Shown here: in pieces, positions 50,764-58,202 of the stretch | How the letters are laid out: each line of letters begins with the position of its first letter | Position numbering within the stretch: the first letter of the stretch is position 1 | Source: Clostridiales bacterium | GTDB taxonomy: Bacteria > Bacillota > Clostridia > Christensenellales > CAG-917 | Length of the DNA: 64,000 nucleotides | NCBI GenBank assembly: GCA_022009995.1 | Contig: CP091734.1 | Span: 1,426,001-1,490,000 of the forward strand | Reading direction: 5' to 3' | The notes under the pieces: generated by a model | What the model saw: only the letters and a program-made list of their open reading frames with translations | What the model was told of the DNA's origin: nothing | The model's database searches: none | Position numbers and translations under genes: made by a program

Positions 50764-52925
50764 AAAAAGTCGGAAAAAAGATAGATTATATGCACTTTAT
50801 TTGCGTTGCGATAACGTTGGCGTTTGTGCTGGTGGCGATATTCGTTTTTCCGTCCGCTCTCGGTAGACTTATCGAAAGCGTGCGTGATTTTGGCTTGTCG
50901 TTTGCTTATTATTTTTGCAATATCTTTGGCATAGAAACAAGCATAACGCTGACAGTCAACAATTTGCCCAAAATGCCGTTTTTCGACTTGCCGAATATGC
51001 CGTCATCGCCAGTCCCGTCGTTGCCCGAAACGTTTGAGGGATTCAAGGTCAAATGGCACGAATATTGGCAACTCACCGTAACGTCGCGCAATATTGTGGG
51101 ATATTTGGACTTTCTCGGACGACTGTTGCTTGTCGTTGCCAACGCGATTTTGTACATAATCCCGTTTGTGTTCATTATCTATATGGCGATAAAAGAAGTG
51201 TTGGACAAGGAAAATAACGACTACAACATCGATTCAAAACCACTTATCACCGCACGGCGTATATCTGATAAGACGTACAAACCCGTGAAAGATTGGATTG
51301 TCGATTTCGTGGAGTTTGTAAAAGACAACAAGGCGTATTACATATTGTGGGCGGTGATATGGGCTTATAACTTCAACCTATTCACTATCGTGGTTGAATT
51401 CCTTGCCTTTTACTTTTATTTCGCTGTGACGTGGGATATGGTACATATTTATAGACAGGTCTATAAACTCGCAATCGACTTGTGGACACCGTTTAATTTC
51501 ATACCGTGGTATGTGTGGTGCGTGATTGCGCTTGCCGTTTTCGACTATATACGCAAGAAGATAGGCTTCGCCGTTCTTAATCACAACGAGATGAAACCGC
51601 GGATTCATCAACGAACGCCCTATTGTCTTTATGGGGTGCGGAACTATGGGAAAAAAGAAAACGACGTTTATCACGGACGTGGCATTGTCGCAAGAAGTTA
51701 TGTTTCGTGACAAGGCTTTTGAAAAGATACTCGAAAACGACTTAAAGTTTCCGAATTTCCCTTGGATAAACCTTGAAAATGCGCTCAAAAAGGCAATGGG
51801 CAATCATACGGTGTACAATCTCGCAACGTGCAAACGATTTGCAATCAGCAAACGTCTAAAATGGGAGCGCAAAAAACATCGCCGTAACATCTTTATGTAT
51901 GACTTCGAGCGATACGGACTGTATTATGACGACAAACTCAAAGTGACGAATATTTGGCAAGTTATCGAAACGTATGCGCAGTTGTATTTTATATACATTA
52001 CGCAGTCGTCGCTGCTCATATCGAACTACTCCGTGCGTGTGGATAACGTGCTTTCGGACTTGGGCAACTTCCCGATTTGGCACTCCGATTTCTTCCAAAC
52101 GGATAGCAGGCTTATAGACAGTTATTCACGACACGCTCATATTCTCGACTTTGACAGTTTGCGACTTGGGCGCAAGGTCGTGGAAACAACGCAAACTCAA
52201 ATAACTTTGAATTTGGCGTTGTGCTTGTGACGGAAATCGGCAAGGAACGCGGAAACAATCTCGAAAACATCGAGAAGAAAAAGTCTGACGAGGGCGCAAA
52301 CCAAAAGAACGACTATTTTGACGATTGGCTCAAAATGGTGCGCCACTCCGCCACTGTGGACAACTTTCCGTTTGTGCGCGTGATAACCGATGAGCAACGT
52401 CCGACGTCTTGGGGCGCAAACGCTCGCGATTTGACGGACATCGTTTATATTCAAGACAGTAGCGACGAGCGATTGGCAATGCCGTTTTTCTCGCTTGAAG
52501 AATTGCTTTATGATTGGGTTTTCGGCAAGTTTGTACGGGTTTATGAAAATTACCGCTACAAGCGCGCGGATAATACGCTCACAATGCACGCGCTCAAAGG
52601 CATTGTGGCAAAAATTCACTCTCGATATAAGCGTATTCACAATCAATTTGGATATTGTCAACTGTCGGTGCAGGTAGAAAGCGGAACAATGGACGGACAG
52701 CGCAAGGATTGCAAATACTATCTTTCGACGAAGAAAATATATTCAAAGCGTTTTTCGACGGACTGTTTCAGCGACTTTTTCGTCAAAAAGGCGTTGCGCT
52801 CGCCTATCGGCATAAACGATTTGGACGAATACGAAACCGAAAAAGCGACGTTTGCAGAACTCGCAGAACAAAACAGTTACTTCATTGCAAAACTCGTGAC
52901 GGGTTTTACGATACAAGAAAACTGA
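50760..52925 (+). CDS. Membrane/ATPase morphogenesis protein (pI/Zot-like), frameshifted
   Basis: Three frames join into one protein of about 720 residues, with breaks near 51595 and near 52205. The first 280 residues contain about five membrane helices. The next part, after the first break, starts INERPIVFMGCGTMGKKKTT, a P-loop-like motif with extra lysines, then FITDVALSQEVMFRDKAFEK. Further on are ISNYSVRVDNVLSDLGNFP and, in the third part, HSATVDNFPFVRVITDEQRP. A polytopic anchor plus ATPase is what drives virion extrusion in filamentous phages. The membrane and ATPase parts could also be two genes. Confidence 0.65.
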
Positions 52926-53039
52926 CTTTGCATTTTCAAGGACTGAAAAGGCTGTCAAGGAAACACGCGTGCTTTATGCCCTACGGGAAATAAATACGCG
53001 CCTTGACTGCCGATGATAACGTCGATAAAATTGCTTCAA

Positions 53040-53133
53040 AGAGCGCAGAATACTTTCTGCACTCTCTGCCTATATGGCGAATATTCGGGGTTTGGGGTTG
53101 AAAACCCCGAAACAGTCAAGGTGTTAAACCTTG
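53040..53133 (+). other. Hairpin cluster before the replication gene: origin candidate
   Basis: Three stem-loops in the 249-base gap 52926-53174: AGAG..GCAGAA/TTCTGC..CTCT (53040-53066), CGGGGTTT/AAACCCCG (53086-53093 with 53102-53109) and CAAGGT/ACCTTG (53117-53122 with 53128-53133). A rolling-circle double-strand origin normally lies next to its initiator gene, with the nick site in a hairpin. The nick site itself cannot be chosen. Confidence 0.45.
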
Positions 53134-53174
53134 TATCCATTCTGACACACTATGTTTTTTTGGAGGAAACTATT

Positions 53175-54116
53175 ATGATTGACATTACAACGGGGGTTGT
53201 CGTTCCCTTTTTCGACGACAAAGCCGACGAAAGAGTTTACTCGGTCTATAACGACGGCGGTCATTACATCGCCGTACCACGCTTAAAGCGTAGCAAGAAA
53301 GGCGTTTGTGCCGGGCGCGAACTTACGGCATCGGATATTGCGTTCAATAGTCTTTATTCTCGCGCGGTCGAAAACGGACTTGAAAAGCGAGCGTTGGCGG
53401 ATTACGTGGAAAATGAAATGACGACGTTGTTTCCCGAAATAACCGATATGAGCGGTTTTGTCGCGGAAAAGATGATCCGTAAATATAAGAACTTGTGCAA
53501 TCGCAAAAAGCGTTTTCGCCGAAAAGCATATTTGAACAAGTGGAACTATTTTGTCACGATCACTTATGACGATAAGAAACACGATGAAGTAAGTTTTCGT
53601 AAGAAACTTCGCCGTTGTCTTTCTAATTTACATACACGTCGCGGTTGGAAATATATGGGCGTTTTTGAGCATGCTCCGGAAACGCACAGATTACATTTTC
53701 ATGCGATTATGTATATTCCCGACGGCGAAATGATTGGGAACGTCGCAGAACTTCGAGATTATAGCACGGCACAAGGTCAAATACAAATCACACACTCTAA
53801 CACGTTTTTTGCCGATTCTTTCGGAAGAAACGATTTTGAACAACTCAACGAACAAGAACTCCGTCACGGCGGAACTATCAATTATTTACTCAAATACATA
53901 AGCAAAACTGGCGAAAGAATTGTGTACAGTCGCGGAATACCTACGGCAATTTGTATGAAGGTCAAGGATAAGGATATTGCAACGTCTATGGAAGATTACG
54001 TAACGAAATATTTACTTTTCGACGATGTTATAAATTATGAACGTGACATTGCTCGATATAAGACAAGGCAAATGACGTTCATTGACATCTTCTGCAATCC
54101 GCCGAAGGTAGCGTAA
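53175..54116 (+). CDS. Rolling-circle replication initiator (HUH endonuclease)
   Basis: A 313-residue protein. Motif 1 is FVTITYDD (about 126-133), the metal motif RLHFHA (172-177) has the His-hydrophobic-His arrangement, and candidate nicking tyrosines are Y237 and Y241 in NYLLKYISK. This order fits Rep proteins of plasmids and filamentous phages (pII role), which nick the double-stranded form to start single-strand synthesis. GGAGG precedes ATG 53175. Intact, which is rare here. Confidence 0.85.
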   Translation: MIDITTGVVVPFFDDKADERVYSVYNDGGHYIAVPRLKRSKKGVCAGRELTASDIAFNSLYSRAVENGLEKRALADYVENEMTTLFPEITDMSGFVAEKMIRKYKNLCNRKKRFRRKAYLNKWNYFVTITYDDKKHDEVSFRKKLRRCLSNLHTRRGWKYMGVFEHAPETHRLHFHAIMYIPDGEMIGNVAELRDYSTAQGQIQITHSNTFFADSFGRNDFEQLNEQELRHGGTINYLLKYISKTGERIVYSRGIPTAICMKVKDKDIATSMEDYVTKYLLFDDVINYERDIARYKTRQMTFIDIFCNPPKVA

Positions 54117-54144
54117 CTGCACGTGAGGATATAGCAAAGGTTTT

Positions 54145-54175
54145 ACGCCGTGTATTTTGAGATACGGCGTTTTTG
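54145..54175 (+). terminator. Terminator of the replication gene
   Basis: ACGCCGT/ACGGCGT stem (54145-54151 with 54164-54170) followed by T5, about 30 bases after the stop. Confidence 0.75.
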
Positions 54176-54235
54176 GCGTTCTCGGACAGACATAAAAATC
54201 ATAGGAAATCGTTTCGGAAAATCCGCATAACAAAT

Positions 54236-54278
54236 AAAAGGCGTGATCCGCAAGCGGTTTAGCGCGGAAACGCCTTTT
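54236..54278 (+). other. Long hairpin with nested stem
   Basis: AAAAGGCGT/ACGCCTTTT outer arms (perfect 9 bp) enclose a second short CCGC-type stem. Either strand ends in T4, so it could be a bidirectional terminator. Confidence 0.6.
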
Positions 54279-54311
54279 GTTTGCGCCCGAACGAGTCTGT
54301 CGGTCGGTCAA

Positions 54312-54377
54312 AATACGCGACACCTTGCTACCACGCGCAACGCGCGTGGCTCGTATTATAGCAAGGTGTCGCGTATT
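54312..54377 (+). other. Nested 19-bp inverted repeat: packaging signal or single-strand origin candidate
   Basis: AATACGCGACACCTTGCTA (54312-54330) and its exact complement (54359-54377) form a 19-bp stem. Inside is a second perfect stem CCACGCGC/GCGCGTGG (54331-54349), then nine unpaired bases. It is the most stable structure in the element. It lies in the 323-base gap between the replication gene and the transposase. Filamentous phages carry their packaging signal and minus-strand origin as such hairpins in an intergenic region. Confidence 0.65.
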
Positions 54378-54439
54378 ACTCTCAACATTCAAAAAGTATA
54401 GTCAACAGTAAGGTTTGGAAGGCAAAGGAAGGTGATTAT

Positions 54440-55492
54440 ATGAAACAGAAAGGCACAAAGAATTTAACATTTACACAGCGTATTCAGTTGGAAACGCTTT
54501 TGAATGAAGGTGTACACAAAACGGTCATTGCCGAAAGGCTCGGTGTATGCCTTGCAACAGTTTATAACGAAATTAAGCGTGGGTATTATCAACGCAAAAA
54601 GATTAAGTATCGGAATTGGTTTGGCGATAAAACGTACAAGTACGTCGATTCTTACAGCGCAAATATTGCGCAGGATAGGTATCGGCTCAATCAAACAGCA
54701 CACGGTGCGCCTATAAAATTGGGCGATGATTATGAATTTGTCGAATACATCGAAAAGCGTGTTTTGAAAGATAAATTGTCACCGTGCGCGGTTTTAGGCG
54801 AAATCAAGCGATTAAAACTTTTCAAAACAGATATTAGCAAAACGACATTGTATCGATACATCGAACAAGGCGTGTTCCTGCATTTGAAAATGAGCGACTT
54901 ACCACTCTATAAGCGGAAGAAGAAGTATCGCAAGGCGGTTATCAAGCGTGCGCCACGTGGTACAAGCATTGAAAAACGTCCGCTCGAAATACTCAATCGA
55001 AACACGTTCGGCAATTGGGAAATGGATTGCGTTGTCGGGAAGAAATTTTCGCGCGACGTTCTTTTGGTTCTCTCGGAACGATTGACACGCTACGAAATCA
55101 TCGTGAAAATGCCAAACCGTAAGTCTGACACGGTCGTGAAAACTCTCAATAGGCTTGAACGTCGTTTCGGTCGCGATTTTCGCAAGATATTCAAGAGTAT
55201 CACGGTGGATAACGGCGTTGAATTTTCGGATTTTAAGGGTTTGGAAACGTCGATATATCGCGGAAAGCGTACAAGTGTGTATTACTGTCATCCTTATACG
55301 TCGTGTGAACGTGGTACAAACGAACGATTAAACCGTGAAATTCGACGGCATTTGCCAAAAGGAACGGACTTTACGAAATATAGCGACGAGCAGATACAGT
55401 TCGTTGAAGATTGGGTGAATACATATCCGCGTGAAATATTCGGCTTTGCCACGTCGGCAGAAAAGTTTGCGGAACAGTTAGCATTACTTTAA
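54440..55492 (+). CDS. IS30-family transposase
   Basis: A 350-residue DDE recombinase. The N-terminal helix-turn-helix is FTQRIQLETLLNEGVHKTVI with AERLGVCLATVYNEIKRG; the catalytic core has WEMDCVVG (Asp about 196), ITVDNGVEF (Asp about 257) and the IS30 signature SCERGTNERLNREIR with HLPKGTDF (Glu). Intact. It is the only recombinase in the element; related transposases integrate Spiroplasma filamentous phages. I could not find IS-type inverted repeats tightly flanking it, so it is probably a phage gene and not a separate insertion. Confidence 0.88.
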   Translation: MKQKGTKNLTFTQRIQLETLLNEGVHKTVIAERLGVCLATVYNEIKRGYYQRKKIKYRNWFGDKTYKYVDSYSANIAQDRYRLNQTAHGAPIKLGDDYEFVEYIEKRVLKDKLSPCAVLGEIKRLKLFKTDISKTTLYRYIEQGVFLHLKMSDLPLYKRKKKYRKAVIKRAPRGTSIEKRPLEILNRNTFGNWEMDCVVGKKFSRDVLLVLSERLTRYEIIVKMPNRKSDTVVKTLNRLERRFGRDFRKIFKSITVDNGVEFSDFKGLETSIYRGKRTSVYYCHPYTSCERGTNERLNREIRRHLPKGTDFTKYSDEQIQFVEDWVNTYPREIFGFATSAEKFAEQLALL

Positions 55493-55521
55493 TTTTTGAA
55501 AGTGTATTTTCAAAAAAATGA

Positions 55522-55546
55522 AGTCGTCAGACAGACGACTATTTTT
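55522..55546 (+). terminator. Terminator of the transposase gene
   Basis: AGTCGTC/GACGACT stem (55522-55528 with 55534-55540) followed by ATTTTTG. Confidence 0.7.
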
Positions 55547-55581
55547 GCGTTCGCGGATTTAGGTTGATAAGCAAGTTATAC

Positions 55582-55617
55582 CGCCTATTCCGTCAATCGC
55601 GATTGACGGAATAGGCG
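55582..55617 (+). repeat. 36-bp perfect palindrome near the right end of the prophage
   Basis: CGCCTATTCCGTCAATCG followed directly by its exact reverse complement, with no spacer, then TTT. It can form an 18-bp cruciform arm or, on single-stranded DNA, a long hairpin. Nothing else in the 88 bases to attR stands out apart from A/T-rich runs. Confidence 0.8.
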
Positions 55618-55704
55618 TTTCGTCGTTGATTTTACCACTTTTTTTCCAACTTTTTTTGAAATCCTACGTAAATTTTTTTCTAAAAAAATAACTTGACAAT
55701 TCAA

Positions 55705-55726
55705 AAATTAAGCCGAATATTAAAGT
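55705..55726 (+). repeat. Right direct repeat (attR candidate) of the prophage
   Basis: AAATTAAGCCGAATAT then TAAAGT, matching the left copy at 42504 except for one A. Plus-strand host sequence with no gene follows. Confidence 0.7.
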
Positions 55727-56187
55727 AAATTTTTAAGAAACTTCCGCCTTTTTACAAAACATTTTTCGAAAAAATAAAAATATCCGCAAATTTTTGCGGA
55801 TAGAAACACTATGATAAAAATCTTTATTTCGATAACGATTTCTCGCTTTTTTTATTAAGCGGTCACCCTTCCGGGAGATTGCCACGCTACGCTCGCAATG
55901 ACATAAAGTGCCTTGCACGGAATAAATACAATTCCTATAAAACGGCGAGAATTTGTAAAAATATATCCCCGAAAACGCTGAAAATTTGATGAATTTTTGG
56001 GGTTCTTGACGGGTTCCGAAAATCCTAGTGTACGCGTCGCAAATCTCACTTTTGACCAACAAACTCTTTTTATTCATTTGTTTGTCTTTTGCTCGTTTGC
56101 TCCTTTTCCCCAAAAGTACAAAAGTATCTTTTGGGGTCCCCTTTTTCACGATTTTTCGGGTTCAGGCAAAACGCCGAAAAGTCGCTA
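55727..56187. repeat. Gene-free interval with dispersed intergenic repeat, copy A
   Basis: No credible gene lies here. At 55892-55907 is CTCGCAATGACATAAA, a short palindromic-family core also at 60375. At 56108-56136 is a hairpin CCCCAAAAGTAC..GTATCTTTTGGGG like one at 60334. From about 55981 to 56187 the sequence resembles copy B at 60474-60595: GAAAATTTGATGA, TTCTTG, and GTCGCTAA next to the stop of the flanking gene. Confidence 0.6.
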
Positions 56188-57540
56188 ATTTTCAGCGTTT
56201 TCTATGGCGTAGATGGCGAGCGAACATTCTAAACGATGCCTCATCATCTCGCAACTCAGCTTGTACGGCTTCGTCAGGTCGTGATTGAAGTTATAGCTGT
56301 TCGCGACGCAACCGCCGCTGCAATAATACTTCGCGGGACACTTTCCGCAATCTTCCTTGGAATACACGTTGATATTTTCAAAGGTTTTCTGGATATCGCG
56401 ATTGAAAGTGCCGTCCATAACGTTGCCCATAAAGAATTTTCCGTCGCCGCCTGCAAACTGGTGACACGGGAAAATGTCGCCCGTCGGCGTGACCGCAACG
56501 TACTCTTTGCCCGCACCGCAACCGGTGAGCCTTTTCGCAACGCACGGACCGTTTTTAAGGTCGATCATATAATGGAAGAAATTGAACCATTTGTCGCCCT
56601 TTCTTCTTTCGATATATTCTTCCGACAACTCGTCATACTGTTTAAAAATTTCGGGCAGGTCTTTTTCGTGCAATGCAAGCGGACTGTCGTCGGGCAAAAC
56701 CACGGGTTCAATCGAAATCTGGTCAAACCCTTCATCGTTCAGCACAAGGACGTCGCGCGAAAAGTCGACGTTATTTTGTGTAAAGGTGCCGCGGATATAG
56801 TAACGCTTGTCGCCCCTGACCGCGCGGAATTTTTTGGCGTTTTTCAGCGCGATGTCGTAACTTCCCTTGCCGTTCGGCGTGACGCGGAGTTTATCGTGAA
56901 TTTCACGTCTGCCGTCGATGCTGATAACTACGTTATCCATCTCTTCGTTAAGGTATTTTATCGCGTCGTCGTTCAGAAGGACGCCGTTGGTCGTCAAAGT
57001 AAATTTGATATCTTTGCCCAAAGACTTCGCCTTTTCCTTGCCGTACGCCACGATTTTTTTGACGTTATCGAGATTCATCAGCGGTTCGCCGCCGAAAAAG
57101 TCGACTTCCAGATTATGGCGTTTCCCGGAATTTGCAAACAGGAAATCGAGCGCGGCTTTGCCGACTTCAAACGACATATAGTCGCGCGGGGTGTTGTACG
57201 TGCCGTCTTTTGCAAAGCAGTAACTGCACCTTAAATTGCAGTCGTGGCAGATATGCAGACACATCGCCTTGATTTCCCCCGACGACGGAAGATTTATCCT
57301 GACTTCGGGCGCGTTTAAGACGCCGTCTTTTTCAAGAAGGTCAAGTTCCGCGTCGATTTCTTTCAGGTCGGACTCCGACAATTTCAGAAAACGCTCGTTT
57401 TCGTCGTCCGAAAGCTGCTGATATCTTTTTTTCGACACTAAAAAAGCAGCCTCGTCCACGTTATGCAGACTGCCGCTTTCTACGTCCCATACAAAGTAAA
57501 GCGGGTTACCTTTATGGGTATAGGTAAAACAATGTACCAT
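56185..57540 (-). CDS. scfB: SCIFF peptide maturase, radical SAM/SPASM
   Basis: A 451-residue radical SAM enzyme that forms Cys-to-alpha-carbon thioether bonds in the SCIFF peptide. The cluster motif is CNLRCSYC; VDFFGGEPLMNLD and LTTNGVLL follow; the C-terminal SPASM-type region holds auxiliary cluster cysteines (TGCGAGKEYVA, FPCHQF, DCGKCPAKYYCSGGC). The N-terminal part is the peptide-recognition domain. ATG 57540 shares its A with the scfA stop; the longer open frame is the scfA gene read in another frame. Intact. Confidence 0.95.
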   Translation of the reverse strand: MVHCFTYTHKGNPLYFVWDVESGSLHNVDEAAFLVSKKRYQQLSDDENERFLKLSESDLKEIDAELDLLEKDGVLNAPEVRINLPSSGEIKAMCLHICHDCNLRCSYCFAKDGTYNTPRDYMSFEVGKAALDFLFANSGKRHNLEVDFFGGEPLMNLDNVKKIVAYGKEKAKSLGKDIKFTLTTNGVLLNDDAIKYLNEEMDNVVISIDGRREIHDKLRVTPNGKGSYDIALKNAKKFRAVRGDKRYYIRGTFTQNNVDFSRDVLVLNDEGFDQISIEPVVLPDDSPLALHEKDLPEIFKQYDELSEEYIERRKGDKWFNFFHYMIDLKNGPCVAKRLTGCGAGKEYVAVTPTGDIFPCHQFAGGDGKFFMGNVMDGTFNRDIQKTFENINVYSKEDCGKCPAKYYCSGGCVANSYNFNHDLTKPYKLSCEMMRHRLECSLAIYAIENAEN

Positions 57541-57710
57541 TATTTGCTCTCTTTTTTGGTGTTGATCCTTTCTTCGCGTTGCGCGCAACTTTGATTGCCG
57601 ACCGTGCAGCTGGTTTTGCAAGCCGATTGGCAGCTGCTGTTGCATTCTCCGCAACCGATTTTGCCTTCTTTATGTAAGCAAGATTTTACGACGGTGTTAA
57701 CGTGTTTCAT
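57540..57710 (-). CDS. scfA: SCIFF ranthipeptide precursor (six cysteines in forty-five residues)
   Basis: A 56-residue peptide with start MKHVNTVVK and the near-invariant core GCGECNSSCQSACKTSCTVG then NQSC. Cysteines at 11, 20, 23, 27, 31, 35 and 42. The core cysteines are linked by ScfB. GGAGG lies before ATG 57710. The stop overlaps the scfB start (TAATG). SCIFF is nearly universal in Clostridia; ranthipeptides have been linked to quorum-type regulation, but the function is not settled. Confidence 0.95.
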   Translation of the reverse strand: MKHVNTVVKSCLHKEGKIGCGECNSSCQSACKTSCTVGNQSCAQREERINTKKESK

Positions 57711-57741
57711 AATAGCCTCCGAAATTTCAAAAGTTAAATAA

Positions 57742-57770
57742 ATTATACACTATATTATTTATTAGCGCAA
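57742..57770 (-). promoter_or_regulatory. Promoter of scfAB
   Basis: Minus-strand -10 TATAAT (57742-57747), 17-base spacer, -35 TTGCGC (57765-57770), in the gap between dut and scfA. Confidence 0.7.
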
Positions 57771-57789
57771 GTAAAAGTCGCACTTTCCG

Positions 57790-58173
57790 TCACATTTTGT
57801 CAAGTTCGTAGCCGTGTTTTTGGCTTTTGCCGTACTGACGGTCGAAATTTTCCTTGTTTTTACGCATGTATCTTTCGTAAAGTTCCTTCGCGTCCATGCC
57901 GCTGTGAATGCACGCCGCGGTGAAAAAATGCAGGATATCGACAAGCTCATCCTTGACGTTATCGTCGTTCACGGGCTTCGGGTTTTTCCACCATTTGAAG
58001 TTGACTTCCGCAAGGAGTTCCGCAAGTTCGGATACGATTGCAAGCACTTCTTTTTGTATCCACTCTTCCTTTGAAAATTCAAGATTTCGGTTTTTGATAA
58101 GGTCGCTGTCAAAAAGGTTCTGCATGTAAAAAATGCGTTCCAGCATTTCCATTTCATCAAACTGTTTTTCCAT
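57790..58173 (-). CDS. Dimeric dUTPase (dUTPase_2, MazG-like fold)
   Basis: A 127-residue all-alpha pyrophosphatase that turns dUTP into dUMP. The motif ELAELLAEVNFKWWK contains the ExxE-type metal ligands, and ELVDILHFFTAACI the second acidic set (ExxD). Intact. It lies upstream of the scfAB promoter, downstream of the M16 protease. Confidence 0.85.
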   Translation of the reverse strand: MEKQFDEMEMLERIFYMQNLFDSDLIKNRNLEFSKEEWIQKEVLAIVSELAELLAEVNFKWWKNPKPVNDDNVKDELVDILHFFTAACIHSGMDAKELYERYMRKNKENFDRQYGKSQKHGYELDKM

Positions 58174-58202
58174 TAAAAATACCTCATTTGCAAAAAATTT
58201 CG

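Larger units (their letters stand above)
42504..55726 (+). mobile_element. Integrated inovirus-like (filamentous phage) prophage, 13.2 kb
   Basis: A block of plus-strand genes inserted in an otherwise all-minus region, between scfAB and the secD promoter, and bounded by a direct repeat. Its genes fit a filamentous phage of a Gram-positive host: HUH replication initiator (53.2 kb), membrane/ATPase assembly protein (50.8-52.9 kb), 31-residue single-helix coat candidate, a signal-peptide protein with C-terminal anchor, and an IS30-type transposase like that of Spiroplasma filamentous phages. No capsid, terminase, portal, tail, relaxase or tyrosine/serine integrase is present. Its size is at the large end for inoviruses. 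Confidence 0.78.

Noticed and set aside
51595..52230. Programmed ribosomal frameshifting in the phage ATPase
   Set aside because: No slippery heptamer plus structure is convincing, and similar breaks occur all over the housekeeping genes.
52655..52993. Plus-strand frame beginning MSTVGAGRK
   Set aside because: It overlaps the end of the assembly ATPase in another frame and looks low-complexity; it is a shadow.
54440..55492. The transposase as an independent IS30 insertion inside the prophage
   Set aside because: I found no matched terminal inverted repeats or small target duplication tightly around it, and IS30-type transposases occur as phage genes in Spiroplasma inoviruses.
55733..56149. 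Open frame of 138 codons on the minus strand
   Set aside because: It runs through the intergenic repeat, includes the CHCERSVAIS string typical of translated non-coding palindromic repeats, and has no ribosome site.
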